Assembly: GCA_963836015.1 (NCBI GenBank)
Contig: CAWIIF010000015.1
Coordinates: 1,116,001 to 1,180,000, forward strand
Reading direction: 5' to 3'
Origin: CAWCDJ01 sp963836015
Lineage (GTDB): Bacteria; Acidobacteriota; Terriglobia; Bryobacterales; Bryobacteraceae
DNA length: 64,000 bases
This document shows, one piece after another, positions 8,813-17,275 of the stretch (position 1 is the first letter of the stretch; every line of letters starts with the position of its first letter). The position numbers and the translations under genes were made by a program. The notes below the pieces were generated by a model. That model was not told the DNA's origin, searched no databases, and was given only the letters and a program-made list of their open reading frames with translations.

Positions 8813-9736
8813 ATGAAAACCAAAGTGAATCGGCGGGATTTTTCGAAAGCCATTGCCCTGGGGTTGGGCTCCGCGACGCTTCCCGCGACGTGGGCCAAGC
8901 CGCCGGCGCGCAAGCTGAAGATCGGCTATACCTGCATCACGTGGGGCACATTTCCACGCGGAGACGAGGCCTTCGCGACCCTGGAGCCCGCGGTGCGCGA
9001 TATCTCCAAGCTGGGCTTCTATGCGTTTGAGACCTTCCCCGAGGTTCTCGAAGACTGGGATACCAAAGGTAAGCTGCACAAGCTGATCGACGAGTACGAA
9101 CTGCCCTTGCGGTCGGGTTACATCACCACGAACCTGACCGACCCCACACAGCGCAAAGATATGGTGGAGCGGGTAACACGCCTGGCGAAAGTCATCAAGA
9201 AATATGGCGGCACGTTCGCGGTGCTGGCTCCGAACGGCGTCAAGCGCGACAGTTACAACTTCAAAGAATACCGTTCGGGGATTCTTGCCGGCCTGAACGA
9301 GTATGCCAAGGCGGTGGTGGACCAGGGGCTGGGCACGGGTCTCCACCAGCATACCGGGACCGCCATCGAAACGCGCGACGAAGTTTACGACGTGATGAAC
9401 TCGGCGGATACGAAGTACCTGAAGTTTGCGCCGGACGTCGGCCAGTTGCAGAAGGGCGGAGCGGATGCGGCCCAGGTCGTAAAAGACTTTCTCCCGCTGG
9501 TCCATCATATGCACCTCAAGGACTATAAGGGATGGGAGCACTATTCGGGATACTCGCCGCTGGGCGAGGGCAAAGTCGACATCCCGCGCATCCTGGACAT
9601 GGTGGAAAAGGGGGGGCAGAATCCCAACATCATGGTGGAGCTCGACCCGTCCAAGGATGGTCCGATGACGCCGCTGGAGTGCGGAGAGACGAGCAAAGCT
9701 TATCTGCAGAAGTTGGGATATAAGTTTCGGGCCTGA
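8813..9736 (+). CDS. Tat-exported sugar phosphate isomerase/epimerase-like TIM-barrel protein
   Basis: A 307-aa xylose-isomerase-like TIM barrel of the family containing inosose dehydratase, hydroxypyruvate isomerase and keto-glycoside-cleaving enzymes. The N-terminus has a twin-arginine signal (NRRDFSKAIALGLG, cleavage near TWA). Barrel motifs include KIGYTCITWGTF, LGFYAFETFPEVL, GLGTGLHQHTGTAIETRDE, YLKFAPDVGQLQKGG, MHLKDYKGW and IMVELDPS, with the Glu, Asp, His and Glu expected to bind a divalent metal. It follows the TIM-ThuA gene by 6 nt and precedes quinoprotein copy 2 by 22 nt. Because it is exported folded, it probably acts on the product of the periplasmic quinoproteins; this is inference from context. 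Confidence 0.85.
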   Translation: MKTKVNRRDFSKAIALGLGSATLPATWAKPPARKLKIGYTCITWGTFPRGDEAFATLEPAVRDISKLGFYAFETFPEVLEDWDTKGKLHKLIDEYELPLRSGYITTNLTDPTQRKDMVERVTRLAKVIKKYGGTFAVLAPNGVKRDSYNFKEYRSGILAGLNEYAKAVVDQGLGTGLHQHTGTAIETRDEVYDVMNSADTKYLKFAPDVGQLQKGGADAAQVVKDFLPLVHHMHLKDYKGWEHYSGYSPLGEGKVDIPRILDMVEKGGQNPNIMVELDPSKDGPMTPLECGETSKAYLQKLGYKFRA

Positions 9737-9758
9737 AGGCCGCGGGAGGGGACTAAGA

Positions 9759-11942
9759 ATGCGCAGTCACGGATTGCCACTCCTGCTGGCCGCGGCGTTT
9801 CTCGCCAGCGGAGAATCGGTAAGTAAAAAGCCGCCGTACACGAGCTGGAGCGATTATTCCGGAAGCGCGGATTCCATGCAGTACTCCGCGCTCAAGCAGA
9901 TCGACAAGTCAAATGTCAGCCGGCTGACGCAGGCATGGTTCTACGCTGCCCCTGGTCCGAGCGGGCGCTTCTCTTTCAATCCGCTGATTGTCGATGGCGT
10001 GATGTATGTCGTCGGGAAGGATAGCGATATCGTGGCGTTGGACGCGGCGACGGGGAAGCAGATCTGGTCCCACCCGGTGGAGGGCAATCCCACAAACCGC
10101 GGGTTCAACTACTGGGAGAGCAAGGATCGTTCAGATCGCCGCCTGATCTTCGCCGCCAACGGCTACCTTCAGGAAATCAACGTCAAGACCGGGGTTACCG
10201 TTCCCTCCTTTGGAAACGATGGCCGCGTGGATCTGCGAGTGGGCCTGGGGCGCGATCCGAAGACGATCACCGAGATCCAGAGCGGCACTCCCGGACGGGT
10301 TTTCGAGAACCTCATCATTCTCGGTTCGGCTACGGGCGAAATGTATGGCTCGCCGCCCGGAGACCTGCGCGCTTACGATGTGCGGACCGGCAAGCTGGGG
10401 TGGCAGTTTCACACGGTGCCGCATCCCGGCGAGTTCGGCTATGACACGTGGCCCAAGGATGCCTGGAAGTATGTCGGCGGCACCAATACCTGGGGCGAAA
10501 TCTCGATTGACGAAAAGCGCGGTATTGCCTATTTTCCGCTCGGATCCCCCACTTACGATCTTTACGGCGCGGACCGCACGGGAGCTAATCTTTTTGGAGA
10601 CTGTCTGCTGGCGCTCGACGCGCGCACGGGAAAGCGGCTCTGGCATTTCCAGTTCGTTCATCACGATTTGTGGGATTACGACGCGGTGGCGGCGCCCAAA
10701 CTTCTGACGGTGCGCCATAACGGCAAGATGGTGGATGTGGTGGCGCAGGCCACCAAGTTCGGCTTCCTTTATGTATTCGACCGGGTGACGGGCAAGCCGC
10801 TGTGGCCTGTCGAGGAGCGGCCGGTGCCCCAATCCGATATGCCGGGCGAGCACTCGTGGCCGACGCAGCCATTCCCGACGGCGCCTCCACCTTTCGCGCG
10901 CCAGAAGATCGGAGTGGAGGATCTCAATCCTTATATAGAGCCGGAAGAGCTGGCCAAGATGAGAGATGTCCTGCTGCACGCGCGCGCCGAAGGCATCTTC
11001 ACACCGCCCACGCTGACCGGTAACCAGATCGCGATCCCTGGGGAAAACGGCGGCGCCAACTGGGGCAGCGTGGCGGCAGACCCGGGCTCGGGCATGGTCT
11101 ATGTGCGTACGTTCGACGCGCCGACGATCCACAGGATGACCGAGACGCCACCACAGCGGAACGCGGCCGGCGGCACTCCGGCGCAGCAGGGCTACGCACT
11201 CTACACGCGCTACTGTATCGGCTGTCATGGTCCCGAACGCGCCCGGATTACGTTCCCCAAGCAGATCGACGCCAACCGTTTCCAACTGACGCTGCGCAAT
11301 GGAAAGGCCGAGATGCCGGCGTTTTCGGAAGATACGCTTCCGCAGGCCGGCGTGGATCTGCTGAAGGCCTACCTTACGGATCCCGCTGCCGGCGAAGCGC
11401 CGGTCCGCGCGCGAGGCAATGCCCGGCAGTCTGCGATGCCTCCTCCTCCGCCTCCTCCGCCCACGGGGCAGACGCGCTATTACGGCCCGTTCGGCAACAC
11501 CTGGCGCGCCAGCAACGGCCTGTACGGCATCAGCCCTCCGTGGGCGGAACTGGTGGCCTACGACCTGAATGAAGGGACGATCAAGTTCCGGTTTCCGCTG
11601 GGAACGACGCCCGGGTTGGCGGCGAAGGGGATCACCAATACCGGCAGTTCGCGGTTTCCCAGGAATGGTCCCGTGGTCACCGACGGGGGACTGATCTTCC
11701 TGGCCACCGGTCCCGACCGCATGATTCACGTCTATGACAAGGATAGCGGCAAGCTGCTCTGGGAAACGGAAATCGAAGCCAACCCGGACGGCATTCCCGC
11801 GGTTTATGAGGTGGGAGGCCGCCAGTTCGTGGCCTTCTTCGCGGCAGGCGCCGGGGGCCAGGACTCGTTTGTATCGAAAGCCGGCAAGCCCGAGGCCCAG
11901 GGATACTACGTCTTTGCATTGCCGAGGGACCTAAAGAACTAG
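9759..11942 (+). CDS. PQQ-dependent dehydrogenase with internal cytochrome c domain (copy 2)
   Basis: A 727-aa paralogue of the protein starting at 4733 with the same layout: signal peptide (LPLLLAAAFLASGES), glucose/quinate-dehydrogenase-like propeller with VHHDLWDYD, cytochrome c insertion with C486-IG-C489-H490 and a Met in AEMPAF, a proline-rich linker (run of prolines near residue 570), then the last propeller part (NGLYGISPPWAELVAYDLNE). Third quinoprotein copy is at 17276. Neighbours are the Tat-exported isomerase upstream (22 nt) and the glycosidase-like gene downstream (2 nt). Different copies may serve different stereoisomers or oxidation positions. Confidence 0.88.
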   Translation: MRSHGLPLLLAAAFLASGESVSKKPPYTSWSDYSGSADSMQYSALKQIDKSNVSRLTQAWFYAAPGPSGRFSFNPLIVDGVMYVVGKDSDIVALDAATGKQIWSHPVEGNPTNRGFNYWESKDRSDRRLIFAANGYLQEINVKTGVTVPSFGNDGRVDLRVGLGRDPKTITEIQSGTPGRVFENLIILGSATGEMYGSPPGDLRAYDVRTGKLGWQFHTVPHPGEFGYDTWPKDAWKYVGGTNTWGEISIDEKRGIAYFPLGSPTYDLYGADRTGANLFGDCLLALDARTGKRLWHFQFVHHDLWDYDAVAAPKLLTVRHNGKMVDVVAQATKFGFLYVFDRVTGKPLWPVEERPVPQSDMPGEHSWPTQPFPTAPPPFARQKIGVEDLNPYIEPEELAKMRDVLLHARAEGIFTPPTLTGNQIAIPGENGGANWGSVAADPGSGMVYVRTFDAPTIHRMTETPPQRNAAGGTPAQQGYALYTRYCIGCHGPERARITFPKQIDANRFQLTLRNGKAEMPAFSEDTLPQAGVDLLKAYLTDPAAGEAPVRARGNARQSAMPPPPPPPPTGQTRYYGPFGNTWRASNGLYGISPPWAELVAYDLNEGTIKFRFPLGTTPGLAAKGITNTGSSRFPRNGPVVTDGGLIFLATGPDRMIHVYDKDSGKLLWETEIEANPDGIPAVYEVGGRQFVAFFAAGAGGQDSFVSKAGKPEAQGYYVFALPRDLKN

Positions 11943-11944
11943 CC

Positions 11945-14110
11945 ATGCGGGTTAGTCGTAGAGCCCTGTTGCGTAACGCGGCCGCGGGTTATGCCGGAGG
12001 CAGGCTGCTGACTGGTCTTGCGCCGTTTTCATCCGCGAGGGCCGAAGCACCGCCCGCGGGACCGGCGTGGCTGAAAGACGTCTTCCGTGAGCTGCACATC
12101 GACGCGCATTTCGGGCAGGTGGAGAACCCTTACGCCAGCTTCGACGCCGAATCATCGGCGGAGATCCTGAAGAATGCCCGCTTCCAGATGGTAAGTTACT
12201 TCGCCAGTTGCGGCGCCGGGTATTCGTATTATCCGACTGCGCTTGCGGTGCCACACCCGAGCCTGAAGCGGGATTTCACCGGGGAAATGACAAAGGCCCT
12301 CAAGAAGCGCGGTATCCGCGTGCTCCCCTACGTCTCAGTGGGGCCGGACCGCCGCTTTCACCGGGAGCATCCGGATTGGATCTCCGTACGGGACCCGTCG
12401 AAACCCACACCCGAGACGCGCAATGGCGCCGCGCAAATGTGCATCAACTCGCCGTGGGTCGATGAAGCGCATATCCCGCAACTGAAGGAGATCGTTTCAC
12501 TGTACGATGTGGACGGCTTCTTTCTCGACAGCCTGCTGGGTAAGTTCACGCGCGGCCCCTGCTACTGCAAGTACTGCCGCGCCGCGTTCGCGCGTGAGGT
12601 GGGCGGCGAGATTCCCGTTTCCGATAGCGACCCCAACGTCTTCGCGGTGCATCGCTGGCTCAGCGGGAACGTGGCGCGGTATGCCGGCAGGGTAACCGCG
12701 GCGCTCGCCGCGGTGAAGCCGGATTTGGCTTTCGTGTTCACGCACGTCTGGGTTTCGCGCAATCCGGTGAAGCCGCCGGCCTCCGTGACACAACTGGTGT
12801 GGGAGCCGGCGCCTCCTTACCCGGGAGTCCACAGCCTCGATTTCTCGATGGAGGCGCGCTACCTTTCGACCCAGGCGGGTATCGTGAACTGGAGTTGCAT
12901 GGCCACGCGCGGAAACGGATGGGGCGACTACTCCCTGCGCGACCCCGCGGCGTTCCAACATGAGGCGGCGGTTCTGCTGGCCAGTTCCGGCCGGCCGTAT
13001 CTCTCGGACGACAGCTACCCTTCGGGCAATCCGGACCCCGCCGTGTACCAGGTGTACGGCGACGTGAACCGGCGGACCGAGGAATTGGAGACCATCGTCA
13101 AGGGGGCCGCGCCGGTCAAGGACATCGCAGTATTGCTATCGGCCCATTCCATCTGGTCGAGCCTGCCGCTGATTCCGCCGCGCGAATGGCTGGGTGGGCC
13201 GTCGTCGCCCGCCGTTGCCGGCGCCCACACTGCGCTGGTGGAGACCCACGCGCCTTTCGGCATCCTGAACAGCGAGAGCCTCGTCCTGGACCTGGCCCAA
13301 TACAAGGCGCTGGTCCTCGCGGACCAGTGCATCCTCGGCGACGAAGAGTGCGAAGCGATCCGCCGCTTCGTGCGCGCCGGCGGCGCGTTGATTGCTACCG
13401 CAGGGACGGGAACCAGGGACGCGCGCAACAAGCCGCTAGCCGATTTCGCCCTAGCCGACGTGCTGGGCATCCAGTATCGCGGCCAGGCTGAGGTACGGCG
13501 CGCGTTTCTGCGGGCCGGCGCGCAGATGGCAGCTTTCGGCATCCCGCGGATGGATGTAGAAGTGAACGGCGGGCATCCGCGAATTCGGACCACCACCGCC
13601 TTACAGTTGCTGCCGCTGGTTCCCGCGATAGGGGGGAAGCAGGCGCCGGCGGACGAACCCGAAGGTCCCGCCGTAACGCTCAACCGTTTCGGCCGCGGCC
13701 GGGCCCTCTACTGCGCGCTGCCGATTTTCCGTGCGTATCACCAGGACGGCACGCCCGTACTGCGAAAACTGGCGGCATGGATGCTCGAACAGGTCCATCC
13801 GGCCGAAGCCCGGAGTCTCCTGCTGGAGAACGCGCCTGTGAATATAGAGGTCACTTACAATATGCGCGGGGCGGACCGGTTTGTGCACTTACTGAATTAC
13901 ACTGGGGACAAGCGTATGCAAGGACCTCAGAGGCTGCAGAGCTTCAGCGCGGTAGAGGGGATCCAGGTGCGTGTACGATCGGACGCGAAACCGAAGCGCG
14001 TACTGCTCGTGCCGGGAAACAAGCCCGTTACTTTCGAATGGAGAAATGGATGGATCCGGTTCGACGCGCAGCCGCTCACCATCCATAGCGTCTACCGGAT
14101 TGAGAGCTGA
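11945..14110 (+). CDS. Tat-exported glycoside-hydrolase-like protein with beta-galactosidase trimerisation-like domain
   Basis: A 721-aa protein starting with a twin-arginine signal (RVSRRALLRNAAAGYAGG). Residues about 35-380 resemble the hypothetical glycoside hydrolase TIM barrels found with GH42-type proteins: LPYVSVGPDRRFHREHPDWI, CINSPWVDE, YDVDGFFLDSLLG and a CYCKYC cysteine cluster. Residues about 400-610 match a trimerisation or glutamine-amidotransferase-like domain (ALVLADQCILGDEECEAIRRFVRAGGALIATAGTG quoted in part: LADQCILGDEE). The C-terminus is beta-rich. It starts 2 nt after quinoprotein copy 2. Catalytic acids cannot be assigned with certainty; it may release a sugar or act on an oxidised glycoside. 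Confidence 0.7.
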   Translation: MRVSRRALLRNAAAGYAGGRLLTGLAPFSSARAEAPPAGPAWLKDVFRELHIDAHFGQVENPYASFDAESSAEILKNARFQMVSYFASCGAGYSYYPTALAVPHPSLKRDFTGEMTKALKKRGIRVLPYVSVGPDRRFHREHPDWISVRDPSKPTPETRNGAAQMCINSPWVDEAHIPQLKEIVSLYDVDGFFLDSLLGKFTRGPCYCKYCRAAFAREVGGEIPVSDSDPNVFAVHRWLSGNVARYAGRVTAALAAVKPDLAFVFTHVWVSRNPVKPPASVTQLVWEPAPPYPGVHSLDFSMEARYLSTQAGIVNWSCMATRGNGWGDYSLRDPAAFQHEAAVLLASSGRPYLSDDSYPSGNPDPAVYQVYGDVNRRTEELETIVKGAAPVKDIAVLLSAHSIWSSLPLIPPREWLGGPSSPAVAGAHTALVETHAPFGILNSESLVLDLAQYKALVLADQCILGDEECEAIRRFVRAGGALIATAGTGTRDARNKPLADFALADVLGIQYRGQAEVRRAFLRAGAQMAAFGIPRMDVEVNGGHPRIRTTTALQLLPLVPAIGGKQAPADEPEGPAVTLNRFGRGRALYCALPIFRAYHQDGTPVLRKLAAWMLEQVHPAEARSLLLENAPVNIEVTYNMRGADRFVHLLNYTGDKRMQGPQRLQSFSAVEGIQVRVRSDAKPKRVLLVPGNKPVTFEWRNGWIRFDAQPLTIHSVYRIES

Positions 14111-14125
14111 GTATAGGGAGGGACC

Positions 14126-14881
14126 GTGAGACTAAAGGGAAAAACTGCGTTGATTACAGGAGCCAGCCGCGGCATCGGCCGTGGGATCGCGGAAGTGTTT
14201 GCCGAAGAGGGTGCGGATGTTGCGGTGAATTATATTGACTGCGGCCAAGCTGCTGAAGATGTGGCCGCCGAAGTACGCTGCCGCGGGCGCCGCGCGACCA
14301 CGGTGAAGGCCGATGTTTCGGTCCGCGGCGAGGTCGAAGCGATGATGGACCAGGTCTGGGAAGAACTCGGCCCCATTGATATCCTGGTCAACAACGCGGG
14401 CATCGAGACCATCGTGCCGTTTCTCGAACTGACGGATGAGCAGTGGACGCGGCTCAACGATGTGAACCTGCGCGGTCCGTGGCTCTGTTCGCAGGCGTAT
14501 TGCCGGCGAGTGCTCGCGGCAAAGGGCAAGGGTAGCATCGTGCACATCGGCTCGATTCAGGCGGCCAAGGTGCTGCCGGGACGGACCCATTACGCTCCGA
14601 CCAAGCTCGGACTCGAAGCGCTTACCCGCAACATGTCCGCCGAGATGACGCCGCTGGGAGTCCGCGTGAACTGCGTGCACCCCGGTTTGATCGACACGGA
14701 CATGACTGCGTGGGTGATGAAGCGGCCGGATCTGCTGCCGGGGATCCTTGCGCAGATCTCACTGGGACGGGCGGGACAGCCGCGCGAGATCGGCACCGTG
14801 GTCGCGTTCTTCGCTTCCGATGAAGCCAGCTATCTGACGGGTCAATCGGTTCACGTGGATGGTGGTTGGGCCGGGAAATGA
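14126..14881 (+). CDS. SDR-family oxidoreductase, glucose/gluconate dehydrogenase-like
   Basis: A 251-aa classical short-chain dehydrogenase from a GTG start preceded by AGGGAGGG. The NAD(P) motif TGASRGIG is at residues about 11-18, NNAG near 92, the catalytic Ser in VHIGSIQAAK, and YAPTK supplies the YxxxK pair. The C-terminal LTGQSVHVDGGW is typical. No signal peptide, so it works in the cytoplasm. It overlaps the next SDR by the four bases ATGA. Expected to interconvert a hydroxyl and a keto group on the imported, already oxidised product; substrate unknown. Confidence 0.88.
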   Translation: MRLKGKTALITGASRGIGRGIAEVFAEEGADVAVNYIDCGQAAEDVAAEVRCRGRRATTVKADVSVRGEVEAMMDQVWEELGPIDILVNNAGIETIVPFLELTDEQWTRLNDVNLRGPWLCSQAYCRRVLAAKGKGSIVHIGSIQAAKVLPGRTHYAPTKLGLEALTRNMSAEMTPLGVRVNCVHPGLIDTDMTAWVMKRPDLLPGILAQISLGRAGQPREIGTVVAFFASDEASYLTGQSVHVDGGWAGK

Positions 14882-15657
14882 CCGGACCCGACCGGCTGTT
14901 TCGATTGGACGGCAAGGCGGCGCTGGTCACGGGGGGCTACGGCGGTATCGGCAAAGCGGTGGCGAAGGGTTTGGCGGGAATGGGCGCCAGGGTGGCCGTG
15001 GCCGGGCACAACCGCGAGAAAGCGATCGCCTGCGCCGACGAATTGAAGGGGCTGGGCGCCGACGCGTATGGGGCCTCGTTCAACGTTACGTCGGTCGAGG
15101 AGACGCACCGCATGACCGACGAGGTGGCCGGGCATTTCGGAGCCCTCGATATCCTGGTGAACTGCGTAGGCCTCAACCGCGAGCAGGCCGCCGATGCGGT
15201 GACGGAGGAGATGTTCGATCACGTGATCGACGTCAACCTGAAGGGCCCCATGTTCCAGGCGCAGGCGGCGGCGCGCCATATGAAAGCGCAGGGATCCGGG
15301 AAGCAGGTGCATATCGGATCGGTGCGGACGCTGCTGGCCCTCCGCGGCCGCGGGTACGCCGCCTATTGCGCCAGCAAGGGCGGCCTCGCCATTCTCTGCA
15401 AGCAGCTCGCCGCCGAATGGGCGCAGCACAAGATCAACGTCAACGTGGTGGCCCCGACCTTCGTGCGCACGGAACAGGTCGCGCATATGCTCTCGGATCC
15501 AGCCTTCTATAACGCCCTGGTGGCTCGCATTCCGCTGGGCCGTGTTGCGGAGCCGGAGGAAGTCATGAGCTCGGTGTTGTTCCTGGTTTCGCCCGCCTCC
15601 GACTTCATTACCGGCCAGACCTTGTATCTCGACGGCGGAATCACGGCGACACAATAG
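14878..15657 (+). CDS. SDR-family oxidoreductase, second copy
   Basis: About 259 aa from the ATG at 14878, which overlaps the stop of the previous SDR (ATGA) and so is preferred to a TTG four codons upstream. Motifs: TGGYGGIGKAV for NAD(P) binding, NCVG in the place of NNAG, the catalytic region QVHIGSVRTLL, YCASK for YxxxK, and ITGQTLYLDGG near the C-terminus. It resembles gluconate 5-dehydrogenase-type enzymes. The paired SDRs suggest oxidation followed by reduction (epimerisation) of one carbon. Cytoplasmic. Confidence 0.88.
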   Translation: MTGPDRLFRLDGKAALVTGGYGGIGKAVAKGLAGMGARVAVAGHNREKAIACADELKGLGADAYGASFNVTSVEETHRMTDEVAGHFGALDILVNCVGLNREQAADAVTEEMFDHVIDVNLKGPMFQAQAAARHMKAQGSGKQVHIGSVRTLLALRGRGYAAYCASKGGLAILCKQLAAEWAQHKINVNVVAPTFVRTEQVAHMLSDPAFYNALVARIPLGRVAEPEEVMSSVLFLVSPASDFITGQTLYLDGGITATQ

Positions 15658-15664
15658 GAAATCT

Positions 15665-16384
15665 ATGCCTCGAACCTTGATTGATCTCAGCATGCCCGTG
15701 CACAATGACATGGTCACGTTCCCGCGCGTGGTGCGGCCCGCCATGGTGATGTACGAAACCTGGCAGCAGTTCGCAGAACGAGTGGGCGCGGCCAAATATG
15801 GCGTGGACTGGCTCACTGCGCACTACCTGATCGTCCTCGGCGATCACATCGGCACCCACATGGATTCCCTGCGCCACATGCGGCAGGACGCTGCCGGCCC
15901 GGAGGGCATCCCTCTCGAATACTGCTTCGGCGATGGTGTCTGCCTCGATTTCCGTCATCTGCCGAAGGGCGCCGGTGTCACTGTGAACGATGTGCAGGCT
16001 GCGCTAAGCAAGATCAAATACAAACTCAAGCCGCTCGATATCGTCCTGATCCACAGCGGTGCGGGCGCCATTCAAGAAAAAGACACGTATCTCACCGATC
16101 ACATCGGCATGACTGGGGAGGCCACTCGCTGGCTGATCGACCAGGGCATCAAGATGATGGGGATTGACGCTGTGACCTTTGATCCGCCGGTGTGGGCCAT
16201 GTTCGAGCGCAAACAGTTCTGGGAAGCGCACCGGGTGATGCTCGACCGCGAATACTACCACCTGGAAAACCTTTCGAACCTGGACCGCCTGCCGCCTCAC
16301 GGCTTCAAGCTGAGCGTGTTTCCGGTCAAGTGGGTAAACACGACGGCAGCGCCGGTGCGTGCGGTGGCGATTCTCGAGGATTGA
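15665..16384 (+). CDS. Cyclase-family metal hydrolase (kynurenine-formamidase-like)
   Basis: A 239-aa member of the cyclase family (PF04199), whose members hydrolyse amides, lactams or lactone-like rings with bound metal. The signature HxGTHxD appears as HIGTHMDSLRHM near residue 62, and GIDAVTFDPP near residue 167 supplies the later conserved block. It is the last gene of the operon, 7 nt after the second SDR, and meets the opposing aroE-like gene with a 2-bp gap. In this setting ring opening of a lactone or cyclic diketone is plausible, but this is inference. Confidence 0.82.
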   Translation: MPRTLIDLSMPVHNDMVTFPRVVRPAMVMYETWQQFAERVGAAKYGVDWLTAHYLIVLGDHIGTHMDSLRHMRQDAAGPEGIPLEYCFGDGVCLDFRHLPKGAGVTVNDVQAALSKIKYKLKPLDIVLIHSGAGAIQEKDTYLTDHIGMTGEATRWLIDQGIKMMGIDAVTFDPPVWAMFERKQFWEAHRVMLDREYYHLENLSNLDRLPPHGFKLSVFPVKWVNTTAAPVRAVAILED

Positions 16385-16386
16385 CT

Positions 16387-17247
16387 CTACCCGGCGCGGA
16401 AGGCCAGCCGGAGCGCGTCTTTCATGGGCTTCTCCGGCGCGTCCATTCCGGTCCACATGCGGAAGCCGATGGCGCCCTGGTGTACCAGCATCGAGAGTCC
16501 ATCGAGCACCGGAAATCCTCTGCCGCGGGCGTGGCGCAATAGCGCGGTCTCCGGCGGGTTGGGCACGGCGTCGGTGACCAGCATGCCGGGCCGCGCATCG
16601 CTGAGGTCGACCGGCGGCATAGCGTTGGCGTCCGGATAGAGTCCGATAGAGGTTGCGTTCACAAGTAAATCGGCCTCGGGCGGAACGCGCCACGTTCCGC
16701 GCCAGGCTTCGAAGCGGATCGGCGCTCCGGTTTTGGCCTTCAGCTCCGACACCATGGGCTCGCCCCGCTCGGGCGAGCGGTTGACCACCAGGATTTCGGC
16801 GGCCCCGGCCAGGGCGAGCTCGGTGGTGATGGCGCGTGCCGCGCCGCCGGCTCCCAGCACCGCAACGCGTTTGCCCTTGGGTTCGACTCCGGCGTCCATT
16901 CGCAATCCGCGCAGGAAACCTTTGCCATCGGTATTCTCGCCGATGAGGCGGTCGCCGTCGCGCCGGACCGTATTGACGGCGCCGATCAGCGCTGCATCCG
17001 GTGCAATCTCGTCGAGATGCTCCATCACCGCGACTTTGTGCGGAATCGTGAGGTTGGCGCCGCGCATGCCGAGAGCGCGGACGCCGGTGATCGCATCGCG
17101 CAGCCTCGATGGCGGCACTTCGATGGTCAGGTACCGCCAGTTCAGCCCGAGGGCGCGAAATGCGGCCTCGATCATCACGCCGGTGGGGTTTTCGCGGACG
17201 GGTTGTCCGAGGCACGCTACCAATTCCGCGGAGAAATCCTGCGCCAT
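16387..17247 (-). CDS. aroE: Shikimate/quinate 5-dehydrogenase (AroE-like)
   Basis: A 286-aa cytoplasmic NAD(P)-dependent enzyme interconverting dehydroshikimate and shikimate, or the quinate pair. Substrate-binding domain: GANLTIPHKVAVMEHLD with the catalytic Lys, and IGAVNTV. Nucleotide domain: GENTDGKGFLRGL, then VLGAGGAARAI and VVNRSPERG. The C-terminus has the VDGLSMLVHQGAIGF-like segment (LDGLSMLVHQGA). It is the last gene of the minus-strand operon behind promoter C, after the TIM-ThuA and third quinoprotein genes; an upstream extension of the frame overlaps that quinoprotein and is rejected. Placement in a catabolic operon suggests a quinate/shikimate breakdown role rather than, or besides, the biosynthetic one. 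Confidence 0.85.
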   Translation of the reverse strand: MAQDFSAELVACLGQPVRENPTGVMIEAAFRALGLNWRYLTIEVPPSRLRDAITGVRALGMRGANLTIPHKVAVMEHLDEIAPDAALIGAVNTVRRDGDRLIGENTDGKGFLRGLRMDAGVEPKGKRVAVLGAGGAARAITTELALAGAAEILVVNRSPERGEPMVSELKAKTGAPIRFEAWRGTWRVPPEADLLVNATSIGLYPDANAMPPVDLSDARPGMLVTDAVPNPPETALLRHARGRGFPVLDGLSMLVHQGAIGFRMWTGMDAPEKPMKDALRLAFRAG

Positions 17248-17275
17248 AAGATGCAGTGTATCGAGTTTGCTCCGC

